Source: Pseudoxanthomonas japonensis (GTDB taxonomy: Bacteria; Pseudomonadota; Gammaproteobacteria; Xanthomonadales; Xanthomonadaceae). Taken from it: a stretch of DNA of 64,000 nucleotides. The stretch lies in contig NZ_PDWW01000019.1 in assembly GCF_010093445.1 (NCBI RefSeq), positions 1 to 64,000 of the forward strand. Reading direction: 5' to 3'. The notes under the pieces were generated by a model, which saw nothing but the letters and a program-made list of their open reading frames with translations, ran no database searches and had not been told where the DNA came from. Shown piece by piece: positions 41,149-52,222 of this stretch (within the stretch, counting starts at the first letter, position 1; the number at the start of each line of letters is the position of its first letter). A program made the position numbers and the translations under genes.

Positions 41149-42324
41149 ATGAGCACCCCACCCCGCCATCTACTCAAAGACCTCTCGCTCTCCGCCATCG
41201 CAGCCGGCTTCGTCACCGTGCTGGTCGGCTTCGCCAGTTCGGCGGTGATCGTATTCCAGGCGGCGCAGTCGCTGGGCGCGTCGCCGGCGGAGATCAGTTC
41301 GTGGATGTGGGCACTCGGCCTGGGCATGGGCCTGACCTGCATCGGGCTGTCGCTGCGCTACCGCATGCCGGTGGTGACCGCATGGTCGACGCCCGGCGCC
41401 GCCATGCTGATCAGCAGCGCGGCCGGATTGCCGCTGTCGGACGCCATCGGTGCGTTCCTGCTGTCGGCGTTGCTGATCGCGGTGTGCGGTTTCTCGGGTT
41501 TCTTCGAGCGGATGATCAGCCGCATCCCGGTATCGCTGGCCTCGGGCATGCTGGCCGGCGTGCTGCTGCGCTTCGGCATCGACGCGTTCGCGGCGATGAA
41601 AACGCAGCTCGGCATGGTGCTGACGATGTTCGCGGTCTACCTGCTCGCCCGCCGGCTGCTGCCGCGCTACGCGGTGATCCTGACGCTGCTGGTAGGCATC
41701 GTCTTCGCCGCAGCGCTCGGCCTGCTGCATGTGGACGGCCTGTCGCTGCAGCTGGCGAAACCGATCTTCACCGCGCCGACTTTCTCGTTCGCCGCCATCG
41801 TCGGCATCGCGCTGCCGTTGTTCATCGTGACCATGGCCTCGCAGAACGTGCCCGGCGTGGCGGTGATCCGCGCGTCCGGATACGCGATCCCGATCTCCCC
41901 CGTTGTCGGTTGGACCGGCGTGACCAACCTGCTGCTGGCGCCGTTCGGTGCGTTCGCGCTGAACCTGGCCGCGATCACCGCGGCGATCTGCATGGGCCGC
42001 GAGGCGCACGAGGATGCATCGCGCCGCTACGTCGCGGCGATGGCAGCCGGCGTGTTCTATCTGATCGTCGGCCTGTTCGGTGCGACGGTGGCCGCGTTGT
42101 TCGCGGCGTTCCCGAAGGAACTGATCCTCGCCATCGCCGGCATCGCCCTGCTCGGCACCATCGGCAACAGCCTGGCCGCCGCGTTGCGCGAGGAAGCGGA
42201 TCGCGAGCCGGCGCTGGTGACCTTCCTCGTCACTGCCTCCGGGCTATCGCTGGGCGGCATCGGGTCGGCATTCTGGGGGCTGGTCGCGGGTGTGGTGACG
42301 CTGCTGGTGCTGCGTCGCCGCTGA
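41149..42324 (+). CDS. benE: BenE-type benzoate/H+ symporter family
   Basis: An inner-membrane transporter of 391 residues with about 12 hydrophobic helices. Family landmarks: GFVTVLVGFASSAVIVFQAA near the N-terminus, MPVVTAWSTPGAAML, the long helix runs of the middle, FIVTMASQNVPGVAVIRASG, and INICMGREAH-like sequence ITAAICMGREAH in the C-terminal half. The ATG at 41149 is preceded by CAGGAA 13 bp upstream at the end of the REP-like repeat. No benzoate catabolic gene lies nearby, so the substrate is uncertain; BenE members also occur without ben genes. Confidence 0.93.
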   Translation: MSTPPRHLLKDLSLSAIAAGFVTVLVGFASSAVIVFQAAQSLGASPAEISSWMWALGLGMGLTCIGLSLRYRMPVVTAWSTPGAAMLISSAAGLPLSDAIGAFLLSALLIAVCGFSGFFERMISRIPVSLASGMLAGVLLRFGIDAFAAMKTQLGMVLTMFAVYLLARRLLPRYAVILTLLVGIVFAAALGLLHVDGLSLQLAKPIFTAPTFSFAAIVGIALPLFIVTMASQNVPGVAVIRASGYAIPISPVVGWTGVTNLLLAPFGAFALNLAAITAAICMGREAHEDASRRYVAAMAAGVFYLIVGLFGATVAALFAAFPKELILAIAGIALLGTIGNSLAAALREEADREPALVTFLVTASGLSLGGIGSAFWGLVAGVVTLLVLRRR

Positions 42325-42450
42325 GTCGCGTTCGTGCATTGCTCATGCAGGTGAACACGGTGTGGAGCGTTCAGTTCCAACGCGCGGGATTCACCGACCG
42401 GTGATGCGGGCGTCGGCAGGATCGGCGCTCCATCCTTGCAGGAGATTCCC

Positions 42451-42909
42451 ATGCAGACCATCCGCCTCCGCCATCGCCTGTTGACCCTGGCCACGCTGGC
42501 CGCCCTGTCCGGCGCCGCGTTCGCGCAGGCGCCCGCGCCGACCGTCGGCAAGGACGCGATGAAGGAGCCGCAGGTGCGCGCGCTGCTGGCCGAGAAGGGT
42601 TACACCAACATCGACGATCTCGATTTCGAAGACGGCATGTGGGAAACCGACGCCACCAGTGCCAACGGCGACCGCGTCGACGTCCGCATCAATCCGGCCA
42701 CCGGCGCCGTGATGGCCGAGAAGCTGGTGTCCAACCTCAGCGAAAACGACGTCAAGGCGAAGCTGGCCGCCGCCGGTTACTCCAAGATCCATGACGTCGA
42801 TTTCGACGACGGCGTGTGGAAGGCCGAAGCCGAGCGTGCAGACGGTAACGATGTCGAGATCCACCTGGCCGCCAACACCGGCGAGATCATCCACGTCGAG
42901 AACGATTGA
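42451..42909 (+). CDS. PepSY-domain protein, exported
   Basis: A 152-residue periplasmic protein. The ATG at 42451 follows GCAGGAG. A signal peptide ends at GAAFAQA (about residue 29). Two tandem PepSY-like units follow: VRALLAEKGYTNIDDLDFED...INPATGAVM and VKAKLAAAGYSKIHDVDFDD...LAANTGEIIHV, with the same DVRI/DVEI strand, so it is an internal duplication. PepSY domains inhibit or bind peptidases and peptides at the cell surface. It stands alone and ends in a hairpin shared with the convergent MFS gene. Confidence 0.88.
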   Translation: MQTIRLRHRLLTLATLAALSGAAFAQAPAPTVGKDAMKEPQVRALLAEKGYTNIDDLDFEDGMWETDATSANGDRVDVRINPATGAVMAEKLVSNLSENDVKAKLAAAGYSKIHDVDFDDGVWKAEAERADGNDVEIHLAANTGEIIHVEND

Positions 42910-42933
42910 TCGCCATTACGTCTATGCCATGAA

Positions 42934-42957
42934 GAAGGCCGCCCTCGGGCGGCCTTC
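42934..42957. terminator. Bidirectional hairpin between PepSY and MFS genes
   Basis: GAAGGCCGCCC (42934-42944) pairs perfectly with GGGCGGCCTTC (42947-42957). It lies between convergent stops at 42909 and 42960. The U-tail is short, so termination strength is uncertain. Confidence 0.7.
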
Positions 42958-42959
42958 TC

Positions 42960-44207
42960 CTATCCCGCTGTCGATGCCTGCGGTGGTCGTGCGAATCGCC
43001 ATCCCACCAGCCAGCCGATGGCCAGCAGCACCGCCGCCAGCAACCACGGCGCGCCGGGCACATGGGCCGGCGCGGCTTTGCCGATGAACAGTGCGAACGT
43101 ACCGGCGAACATCATCGGGCCGACGATGCCGGCCAGGCTGACCAGGCTCATCAATGCGCCCTGCACGCGGCCCTGCACGTCGGCGCCCACCTGCTGCGTG
43201 ATCAGTGCCTGCGTCGCCGGACCGGCGAGACCCCACAACGCACTGATCGGCAGTCCGATCAGGAACATCCAGCCGACATCGGCGGTACCGTAGATGCAGA
43301 AGCCGACCACGCCGCACGCCAGCCCGAACAGCAGTGTGCGGCGTTCACCGAATCGCGGCACGACGCGACCGACCAGGCCCGCCTGCACGATCACGCTGCA
43401 TACGCCGACGGCCGCCAGCACCCACGCAACTTGCTGCTCGTTCCAGCGGTACTGGTACTCGGCGAACAGCACGAACACGCTCGGATAGACGTAGTGCGCC
43501 AGGTTGGCGATCAGCACGACCGCGGCCAGCCCAAAGACCTGCGGATAGCGCTTCAGCAGCGCCATGGAACCGATGGGATTGGCATGGGACCAGTCGAACG
43601 TCGCTGTGCGACGCGCCTTCGGCAGCGATTCCGGCAGCACGAACCAGCCGTACAGGAAGTTCAGCAGCGCAAGCCCGGCGGCGAACCAGAACGGCAGCCG
43701 CAGGTCGATGGCACCGAGCTGGCCGCCGATGATCGGACCGATGATGAAACCCACGCCGAAGGCCGCCCCGATCATGCCGAACGCCTGCGCGCGTTTCTCC
43801 GGCGCAGTGATGTCGGCGATGTAGGCATTCGCCGTGGTGAAGCTGGCCGAGAACACGCCGGAGAAGATGCGCGCGACCAGCAACCACGGCAGCGATTGCG
43901 CCAGTGCCATCAACACGAAGTCGATGCCCAGGCCCAGGCACGACAGCAGGATCACCGGGCGTCGTCCAAAGCGGTCCGACAGCGCGCCCTGGATCGGCGT
44001 GCACACGAACTGGATGGCGGCGAACAGCATGCCGAACGTCCCGACCCACCACGCGGCCTGCACGAAGTCGCCGCCGGTGAACTCGCGCACCAGCCCCGGC
44101 AGCACCGGAATGATCACGCCAAACGAGAGGATGTCGATCAGCACCGTGATGAAGATGAAGACCAGGGCCGCGCGACGGCCTGCGGATGCGGGAGTTTCGG
44201 CGTTCAC
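42960..44207 (-). CDS. MFS drug-type exporter (TetA-like 12-helix)
   Basis: A major facilitator of about 415 residues with 12 predicted helices. Helix 1 has ITVLIDILSFGVIIPVLP, motif A follows as GALSDRFGRRPVILLS, and AFGVGFIIGPIIGGQLG is motif C, typical of the TetA/multidrug antiporter branch. All in-frame starts are GTG (44249, 44216, 44207); I chose 44207 because it leaves a short basic cytosolic tail before helix 1, but no good ribosome site distinguishes them. There is no tetR-like gene adjacent. The substrate is unknown. Confidence 0.9.
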   Translation of the reverse strand: MNAETPASAGRRAALVFIFITVLIDILSFGVIIPVLPGLVREFTGGDFVQAAWWVGTFGMLFAAIQFVCTPIQGALSDRFGRRPVILLSCLGLGIDFVLMALAQSLPWLLVARIFSGVFSASFTTANAYIADITAPEKRAQAFGMIGAAFGVGFIIGPIIGGQLGAIDLRLPFWFAAGLALLNFLYGWFVLPESLPKARRTATFDWSHANPIGSMALLKRYPQVFGLAAVVLIANLAHYVYPSVFVLFAEYQYRWNEQQVAWVLAAVGVCSVIVQAGLVGRVVPRFGERRTLLFGLACGVVGFCIYGTADVGWMFLIGLPISALWGLAGPATQALITQQVGADVQGRVQGALMSLVSLAGIVGPMMFAGTFALFIGKAAPAHVPGAPWLLAAVLLAIGWLVGWRFARPPQASTAG

Positions 44208-44269
44208 AGGCGGCACCGGCGAGAGGTGCGCAAGTGTAGGGCATGCCACCGGCCGTGGTGGAGGCTTCT

Positions 44270-44403
44270 TGTGGGAGCGACGTCAGTCGCGATCGCAGAC
44301 CATGGCGGTCCTCGATGTTCGGTATCGATGTCTGGAGCACTTCCGCACCGTTGGCACCGTGTATGGCAGCACGCGTGCGATCGCGGCTGACGTCGCTCCC
44401 ACA
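44270..44403. repeat. Family A REP-like inverted repeat
   Basis: Arms of 28 bp (44270-44297 and 44376-44403, TGTGGGAGCGACGTCAG...) pair with one mismatch around a 78-bp centre. It fills the gap between the MFS gene start and the mutarotase stop. Confidence 0.9.
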
Positions 44404-44411
44404 GGGCGGGT

Positions 44412-45278
44412 CTACAACGCGGCCACCGAGACCACCTGGCTCAACCGATGCCTCTGGCCCGGCTCCAGCTCGATCGCATCGTCGCTGGCGTTCGCGGCTT
44501 CCAGGCAGACGAAGGTCCGCCAGCCGTCGTCGGGCATGTCGCCGATGGCGGCGGCACCGGCCTCACCCGGATTCCAGACCACCAGCGAACGGCTTCCGAA
44601 CGTGTCCAGCCGGATGCGGCGACCGCCCGCCGGGTCGAGCAGGTCGAAGCGATGCCCGGTGCCGATATAGATGCGGTCGCTGCGGCCGGGATCGCGCGGG
44701 TCGCGCAGCGACCAGTCGCCGGACTGCACATGCGTCCCGCCGTCGTACTTGTCGTCGTAGCGCAATCCCTCAAGACCGGTGACCGTTGCCTGGGTGACAT
44801 CGGCAACGCGGAAGTAGGTGTGCAGTGCCTGTGTCAGCCGGTACGGCGCGTCGCCGCGATGCAGGGTGTCGATGCTCTGCCGCAGTTCGCGGCCGATGTG
44901 CAGCGACATCTGCAATTCCAGCGGCACGCCGTCGCGCAGCGGCAGCGCGAGTTTCAGCACGGCGGTGCCGTCGGCTTCGCGCTTCGCCTCGGTCAACGGC
45001 CAGCGCGAGATGCGTGCATGGCCGTGCTGGACGGCACCGTCCGGTTGCCCCTGCTTGCCGAAGTATGGCCAGCAGACGGGCACGCCGCCGCGGATAGCCT
45101 TCGGTGGCAGCGATGTCGTCGGCGACACCCATAGCAGGTCATCGAAGCCGTTGGGGGTGAACGACAGCAGCTGCCCGCCATGCAGGCTGATGCGTGCGAC
45201 GGAGAACGGCGTCTCCACGCGCAGCGCCTCGATGCCGCACCATGTTTCGCTGGTTACGCCGTCGGGAAGTGTGTTCAC
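44412..45278 (-). CDS. yeaD: D-hexose-6-phosphate mutarotase (aldose-1-epimerase-like)
   Basis: Interconverts anomers of hexose 6-phosphates in the cytosol. The 288-residue chain matches the YeaD family: ARISLHGGQLLSF, LLWVSPTTSL, AIRGGVPVCWPYFG (phosphate/sugar-binding), HGHARISRWPL with the catalytic-site His, LTQALHTYFRVAD, and WNPGEAGAAAIGDM. It starts with GTG at 45278, overlapping the stop of the upstream lytic transglycosylase (GTGA), so translation is coupled although the functions look unrelated. Confidence 0.92.
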   Translation of the reverse strand: MNTLPDGVTSETWCGIEALRVETPFSVARISLHGGQLLSFTPNGFDDLLWVSPTTSLPPKAIRGGVPVCWPYFGKQGQPDGAVQHGHARISRWPLTEAKREADGTAVLKLALPLRDGVPLELQMSLHIGRELRQSIDTLHRGDAPYRLTQALHTYFRVADVTQATVTGLEGLRYDDKYDGGTHVQSGDWSLRDPRDPGRSDRIYIGTGHRFDLLDPAGGRRIRLDTFGSRSLVVWNPGEAGAAAIGDMPDDGWRTFVCLEAANASDDAIELEPGQRHRLSQVVSVAAL

Positions 45279-46597
45279 GGCTTCAGGCCTTCGGGTGGCA
45301 CGACCGGCGGCCCTTCCGCCTTCAGCGCCGCAAGGATCTTCGTGCCGGCGCGACCATCCGCCGGAAGCAGCCCCAAACGCTGCTGCTCAACGACGATGGC
45401 TCGCCGTGTCTGCGTCCCGATCATGCCGTCGGCACTGCCGATGGCATGGCCGCGGGCGAGCAGAAGGGTCTGCAGTTCGCGCCGCTGCGGGCGCCCGATC
45501 CCGGGATCGTCGGTCGGCCAGGCGGCGACCAGCCCCGTGCCGCCACGCAGGCGATCGGCGAGCAGCGCGATGGCCAGCGCGTAACTCTCGGCGGCGTTGT
45601 AGGAATAGATCGCGTCGTAGTTCTTGAAAACGACAAAGGCGGGACCATTGGCGCCGGTCGGCACCAGCACCGCGGCGTTGCGGTCGTCGGCCGGCAATGG
45701 CTGGCCATCGACGCGCGCGAGGCCCTGCGCCACCCATTGGGTCAGCGGCTTGCGGTTGGTGCGCCCGGCCTGCACCACGTCGGATCCGGCCGGCAGCTTC
45801 ACCTCGTAGCCCCACGGCTCGCCCGTCCGCCAGCCGGACTTCACCAGGTAGTTCGCGGTCGAGGCCAGCGCATCGGGAATGCTGTCGATCAGGTTGCGCC
45901 GCCCATCGCCATCGAAGTCGACCGCGATGCGCTGGTAGGTACTGGGCATGAACTGCGTATGGCCGAACGCGCCGGCCCAGGAACCGTTCAAGCCGTCCAC
46001 GCGCACATCACCCGCCTGCAGCAGCTTCAGCGTGGTCAGGAACTCCCCGCGGAAGAACGCCTGCCGCCGGCCGAAGCACGACAGCGTGGACAGCGACACC
46101 AGCAGCGGCCGCTTGCCGAACACGCGTCCGTAGTCGCTTTCCACGCCCCACACGGCGACGACGCTGGCAGGGTCCACGCCGTAGGCCTGCGATACCCGGC
46201 CCAGCAGTTCAGCATGCGTCGTCAGCATGGTCTGCCCGTCGGCCACGCGCTGGTCGTCGACCAGTGCGGCCAGGTAATCCCATAGTGGCGTGGTGAACTC
46301 GGGTTGCGCGTCGAGCAGGTCCAGCACGCTCATGTCGGCGGCCAGGTCTTTCGTGTACGTGTCGAAGCTGGCGGTCTTGATGCCCTGCTTTTCGGCGACG
46401 CCGCGCAGGCTGGTCATGCAGGCGGCAAACACCGGATCGGGCACCGGTGTTGCGGAGGCAGGAGGTGCAGGTGCAGGTGCAGGTGCAGGTGCAGGTGCAG
46501 GTGCAGGTGCAGGTGCAGGTGCAGCCAATGGTGTTTGCGCGACGGCAGGGGCTGCGGCCATCAGCGCCAGCCAGAGAATGGATGCGTGCGAGGTCAT
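45275..46597 (-). CDS. Lytic murein transglycosylase (MltB-like) with peptidoglycan-binding tail
   Basis: Cleaves peptidoglycan glycans in the periplasm, forming 1,6-anhydro-muropeptides. The ATG at 46597 follows GGGAGG; the product has 440 residues with a signal peptide (to PAVAQT). A pure Ala-Pro tract (residues 26-45) encoded by a hexanucleotide repeat follows. The MltB/SLT_2 catalytic domain has VVAVWGVESDYGR (catalytic Glu about 153), SWAGAFGHTQFMPSTYQRIA, and DFDGDGRRNLIDS. The C-terminal domain is a peptidoglycan-binding type 1 repeat (RRELQTLLLARGHAIG, GTQTRRAIVVEQQRLGL). It is translated just ahead of the mutarotase gene. Confidence 0.93.
   Translation of the reverse strand: MTSHASILWLALMAAAPAVAQTPLAAPAPAPAPAPAPAPAPAPAPPASATPVPDPVFAACMTSLRGVAEKQGIKTASFDTYTKDLAADMSVLDLLDAQPEFTTPLWDYLAALVDDQRVADGQTMLTTHAELLGRVSQAYGVDPASVVAVWGVESDYGRVFGKRPLLVSLSTLSCFGRRQAFFRGEFLTTLKLLQAGDVRVDGLNGSWAGAFGHTQFMPSTYQRIAVDFDGDGRRNLIDSIPDALASTANYLVKSGWRTGEPWGYEVKLPAGSDVVQAGRTNRKPLTQWVAQGLARVDGQPLPADDRNAAVLVPTGANGPAFVVFKNYDAIYSYNAAESYALAIALLADRLRGGTGLVAAWPTDDPGIGRPQRRELQTLLLARGHAIGSADGMIGTQTRRAIVVEQQRLGLLPADGRAGTKILAALKAEGPPVVPPEGLKP
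46463..46523. repeat. Hexanucleotide microsatellite (GGTGCA)10 inside the transglycosylase gene
   Basis: Ten perfect GGTGCA units on the plus strand encode ten Ala-Pro pairs on the minus strand. Being a multiple of three, copy-number slippage would change linker length without a frameshift. Confidence 0.95.
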
Positions 46598-46727
46598 GAC
46601 GGCCTCCCTGGCCTTCGGGGGAGCGGCCACTTTGCCTTGCGAAAACAGTGAAGCCAAGCCGCATGCCAATGGTTCGCCGGGGCGTGGGCGGCCATGCACG
46701 CTGGCCAAGCCGGGTCAGGGACGCCGA

Positions 46728-47150
46728 TCAGCGAACGACGACGCGGTACTCCACCACCTCCACCGGCGGCACGGTCTCCCACGAGCGCCGATACTCCATC
46801 CGTACCGTCGCCTCGCCCGGCTTGTCCGCACGGAACCACCAGCGGGCCATCGACGATGCGCCGGGCATCGGTGGTTGCGTGTCCATCGGCGGCGGCGTGG
46901 CCGGACCGGTGGTCCGCGACAGCACGGGCGTGCCGTCCGAGGTGAATTCCCACTGGTAGCCGGTGCTGGCGTTGGACATCAGCGCGATCTCCAGCACCTG
47001 ACCCACGCGCATCGACACCGGTCCTTCGCCATGGGGCCGGACCAAGCCATCGTCCGGCAAGGTCGCCGGCGGTGGACCACCGCCGCTGGCGGGGTCGCTG
47101 GCGCAGGCCGACAGCAGCACGAACAGGCCGGGCAGCAGCAGTGATCGCAT
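46728..47150 (-). CDS. Chagasin-like (I42) peptidase inhibitor lipoprotein
   Basis: A 140-residue lipoprotein: signal ending LLSACAS (Cys about residue 16). The inhibitor fold has loops expected for I42: SNASTGYQWEF (the NxTTGY-like loop), the PPMPGASSMARWWF segment (second loop), and the RRSWE segment in place of the usual RPW (third loop). I42 proteins inhibit papain-family cysteine peptidases. The ATG at 47150 follows GAGGA; the open frame beyond it overlaps queF. It is divergent from queF across 69 bp. Confidence 0.85.
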   Translation of the reverse strand: MRSLLLPGLFVLLSACASDPASGGGPPPATLPDDGLVRPHGEGPVSMRVGQVLEIALMSNASTGYQWEFTSDGTPVLSRTTGPATPPPMDTQPPMPGASSMARWWFRADKPGEATVRMEYRRSWETVPPVEVVEYRVVVR

Positions 47151-47219
47151 GGTCGCGTCCTCTCGGGAGACGCCGCCGTTATACACCCCGGCTTTAGGGC
47201 CCGTCCGTAAAATGGCGGC

Positions 47220-48038
47220 ATGAACAACACCCCCCAGGATTCCTCGCTGGGTCGCGAGGTCGCGTATCCCGCGCACTACGACCCGACCCTGCTGTTCCCC
47301 ATCCCGCGCCAGGGCGCGCGCGACGAGATCGGCATCGCCGCCGATGCCCTGCCCTTCATCGGACACGACCGCTGGCACGGCTACGAGCTGAGCTGGCTGG
47401 ACGCCCGCGGCAAGCCACGCGTGGCGACCGCCACACTGACCGTGCCCTGCACGTCACCCTGCCTGATCGAATCGAAGTCCCTCAAGCTCTACCTCAACTC
47501 GCTCAACAGCACGCGCTTCAACAGCGATGCCGCCGTGCTGGAACGCATCGCCACCGACCTGTCGGCGCGCGCCGGGGCGGACGTGCAGGTGGTGTTCGGT
47601 CTGCCGCCGATGGCGGAGACGCCGGAAGGCGAGTCGATCGACGGACTGGATGTGGAAATCGACCATTACGGTCCGCCGCGTGCCGAGTTCCTGGCCGCCG
47701 ATCCGGAAGAGAGCGTCGAGGAAGTGCTGTCGTCCGAACTGCTGAAGTCCAACTGCCCGGTCACCGGCCAGCCGGACTGGGCGACCGTCATGATCCATTA
47801 CCGCGGCCCGCGCATCGACCGCGTGGAATTGCTGCGCTATCTGGTCAGCTTCCGCGACCACGCCGAGTTCCATGAGCAGTGCGTCGAACGGATTTTTCAC
47901 GATCTGCTGGCGCACTGCCGCCCGACCTCACTGTCGGTCGAGGCGCGCTACACGCGTCGCGGTGGCTTGGACATCAATCCGTGGCGCGCGACGGCTGACA
48001 TGAATGTCCCGCTCATGAAGCGCGACCTGCGCCAATAA
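47220..48038 (+). CDS. queF: NADPH-dependent 7-cyano-7-deazaguanine (preQ0) reductase, type II
   Basis: Reduces preQ0 to preQ1 in queuosine synthesis. The 272-residue length is that of the two-domain QueF of gammaproteobacteria. The N-terminal half holds [16 protein letters not shown] (C81 region, NADPH-binding QueF motif) and the C-terminal half [11 protein letters not shown] (Cys179 as the covalent nucleophile, Asp186 as acid). The end is typical ([17 protein letters not shown]). The ATG at 47220 directly follows the divergent gap. No other queuosine gene lies in the window. Confidence 0.96.
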   Translation: MNNTPQDSSLGREVAYPAHYDPTLLFPIPRQGARDEIGIAADALPFIGHDRWHGYELSWLDARGKPRVATATLTVPCTSPCLIESKSLKLYLNSLNSTRFNSDAAVLERIATDLSARAGADVQVVFGLPPMAETPEGESIDGLDVEIDHYGPPRAEFLAADPEESVEEVLSSELLKSNCPVTGQPDWATVMIHYRGPRIDRVELLRYLVSFRDHAEFHEQCVERIFHDLLAHCRPTSLSVEARYTRRGGLDINPWRATADMNVPLMKRDLRQ

Positions 48039-48145
48039 AGTTACTCAGGTAACAATAGATCCGTTTCACGCGCGCGCTATGGATTCTTAACAGGGCGCGT
48101 GCAACGCTTTGCGCATCCCACAGCCCGCCAGGAAGGGTGGATGCA

Positions 48146-48445
48146 ATGAGTACAGAAAAGAAGGCCGACTTCTCGGACGTTACAGCCAAGGTGGATTCCA
48201 CTGCCGAGAAGGCTGCGGACTTCTCCGACGTCACTGCACGTGTCGACAGCACTGCTGAGATCATCGGCGAGCAGAGCTACACCATCGAAAAGGGCGACAC
48301 GCTTTCCAAGATCGCTAAGACGCACTACGGCAGCGCCAATGCGTGGAAGCAGATCTTCGAAGCCAATCGCGACACGATCGACGACCCCGACCGCATTTTC
48401 CCGGGGCAGGTCATCAAGCTGCCGCCCAAGCCTGCCGACGCCTGA
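48146..48445 (+). CDS. LysM-domain protein with duplicated N-terminal segment
   Basis: A 99-residue protein. The ATG at 48146 follows AGGAAGGG. Residues about 7-38 contain two copies of ADFSDVTAxVDSTAE. The C-terminal LysM domain (about 46-95) reads YTIEKGDTLSKIAKTHYGSA, ANRDTIDDPDRIFPGQVIKLP. It lacks a signal peptide and resembles the small YgaU-like LysM proteins without their BON part. A putative lipoprotein gene starts 34 bp later, so the two may share a transcript ended by the terminator at 49007. Confidence 0.88.
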   Translation: MSTEKKADFSDVTAKVDSTAEKAADFSDVTARVDSTAEIIGEQSYTIEKGDTLSKIAKTHYGSANAWKQIFEANRDTIDDPDRIFPGQVIKLPPKPADA

Positions 48446-48479
48446 TCGCCTCTTCACCTCATCCACAAGGATCGAACCC

Positions 48480-48962
48480 ATGAAGCACAACCGCATTTCA
48501 TACGCTCTGGCCGCCGCGCTCGTCGGCACCGTCGCGCTCGCCGGCTGCAAGAAGAAGGAAGAACCCGTTGTCGCGCCGCCGGCCGCCGTTGAGCCGGCAC
48601 CCGCACCGGCTGAACCCGTACCTGCCCCGATGCCGGTCAGCGCTACCAGCGTCACCGTCGGCAATACGGCCGCCGCCGACAAGTCCGTGGCTGCTGTGGG
48701 CATGTTCGGCGTGAAGGACAAGATCATCGTGTCGGTGAAGACCGATGCGGCGACGCCGGCCAATGCCGCGATCGACGCCAAGCTGACGTTCCAGGATGGC
48801 CAAGTAGCCGCTCAGCAGACCGCTAATGTAGTCGCCGGCGGTGCCGACACCACCAACATCGAGTTCACCAAGGCGACCAACTGGCCTGCCGGCAAGTACA
48901 AGGTCGACGTGACCTTGAACGGCCAGCCGGTTGGCATGACGCAGGAAATCGAAGTCAAGTAA
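48480..48962 (+). CDS. Lipoprotein, unknown function
   Basis: A 160-residue lipoprotein. The ATG at 48480 follows AAGGA. The signal ends VALAGCKKKEE (Cys about residue 23), then an Ala/Pro/Val/Glu-rich spacer, then a beta-rich domain (VGMFGVKDKIIVSVKTD, YKVDVTLNGQPVGMTQEIEVK) that looks like an extracellular Ig-like fold. I do not recognise a named family. It follows the LysM gene closely and is closed by a strong terminator. Confidence 0.82.
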   Translation: MKHNRISYALAAALVGTVALAGCKKKEEPVVAPPAAVEPAPAPAEPVPAPMPVSATSVTVGNTAAADKSVAAVGMFGVKDKIIVSVKTDAATPANAAIDAKLTFQDGQVAAQQTANVVAGGADTTNIEFTKATNWPAGKYKVDVTLNGQPVGMTQEIEVK

Positions 48963-49006
48963 TCCCGCAAGACCAAGGCTCTCTCCCACGTGTGTGGGGC
49001 AAGCTC

Positions 49007-49038
49007 GGGCGTGGAGCGATCCACGCCCGCTTTTTTTG
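49007..49038 (+). terminator. Rho-independent terminator after the lipoprotein gene
   Basis: A perfect 10-bp stem CGGGCGTGGA/TCCACGCCCG with loop GCGA, then CTTTTTTT. The rest of the 48963-49216 gap shows no gene; the promoter of the next gene should lie there. Confidence 0.95.
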
Positions 49039-49045
49039 CGCGTGA

Positions 49046-51448
<2,403 letters not shown>

Positions 51449-51473
51449 CGCTGATTGCTTTGCTGCCGACTCC

Positions 51474-51504
51474 AACGCCCGGTCTCGTGCCGGGCGTTGT
51501 GTTT
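51474..51504 (+). terminator. Rho-independent terminator after IDH
   Basis: AACGCCCGG (51474-51482) pairs with CCGGGCGTT (51490-51498) and is followed by GTGTTTTC. Confidence 0.8.
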
Positions 51505-51548
51505 TCGGCGACCATCGTGCGTGCCGCCGCTATCCGATGCCTCCCGCC

Positions 51549-51896
51549 ATGACCGACGCCACCGACATCCTGCTGTTCTCCTACGGCACCCTGCAGCTGG
51601 AAAGCGTGCAGCTCTCCTCGTTCGGCCGCCGGCTCGACGGCGAACCCGATGCGATGACCGGATACGCGCGGACGATGGTGGAGATCACCGATCCCGACGT
51701 GCTCGCCGCCAGCGGCGAACGCTTCCATCCCATCGTCAGTCCCAGCGGTGATCCGTCCGATGAAGTCGGCGGTACCGTGTTCCGCATCACCGCCGACGAA
51801 CTCGCCGCGGCGGACCGCTACGAAGTCGCCGACTACACGCGGGTGCAGGTACGCCTGAAATCCGGGCGCGACGCCTGGGTCTACGTGAAGGCCTGA
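51549..51896 (+). CDS. Gamma-glutamylcyclotransferase-like (AIG2/GGCT) protein
   Basis: A 115-residue cytosolic protein. FSYGTLQLESVQLSSFGR contains the YGTL substrate-binding motif, and DELAAADRYEVADYTRVQV carries the family's acidic catalytic region (E of ADxYE). The family releases 5-oxoproline from gamma-glutamyl compounds. I chose the ATG at 51549 (MTDATDILLFSYG) over the ATG at 51537 since family members start about 10 residues before YGTL; neither has a strong ribosome site. Confidence 0.88.
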   Translation: MTDATDILLFSYGTLQLESVQLSSFGRRLDGEPDAMTGYARTMVEITDPDVLAASGERFHPIVSPSGDPSDEVGGTVFRITADELAAADRYEVADYTRVQVRLKSGRDAWVYVKA

Positions 51897-51915
51897 CCCC
51901 CTCGCCACAGAAGTT

Positions 51916-51979
51916 GTGGGAGCGACGTCAGTCGCGATGAACCGCCGCGGTGGCCGATCGCGACTGACGTCGCTCCCAC
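51916..51979. repeat. Family A REP-like inverted repeat
   Basis: Perfect 23-bp arms (51916-51938 and 51957-51979, GTGGGAGCGACGTCAGTC...) with an 18-bp centre, between convergent genes. Confidence 0.92.
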
Positions 51980-51991
51980 GTCGGCCTGCGC

Positions 51992-52222
51992 TCAGCGGAA
52001 CAACGACAACGACGTCATCGCGCGCAGGCGGCGCTCGCCCAGCCGCTGCACCGCGCGCTGGTGCCTGGCCTTGCCCGCCGCGTCATGGACATGGTGACGG
52101 CGCTCTCCCTGTGCCTGCGCCGCGTCGTCGAGTGAGTGCGCGACATGGCCTTGCAGGAACAACATGCCCTGGCTCATGCCAGCCAGCTGCTGCCACCACT
52201 GCTTCCTGGTTTCGGTCTGCAT
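51992..52222 (-). CDS. Small conserved-looking protein, unknown
   Basis: A 76-residue protein beginning MQTETRKQWWQQLAGMSQ, with GGAG 7 bp upstream of the ATG at 52222. It is rich in Gln, His and Arg, with a short amphipathic stretch (MLFLQGHVAHSLDDA) and a basic tail (RHQRAVQRLGERRLRAM). No domain is recognised. It is divergent from the LysR-type regulator, the classic position for a target gene. A longer frame on this strand reaches into aceK but is a shadow. Confidence 0.55.
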   Translation of the reverse strand: MQTETRKQWWQQLAGMSQGMLFLQGHVAHSLDDAAQAQGERRHHVHDAAGKARHQRAVQRLGERRLRAMTSLSLFR

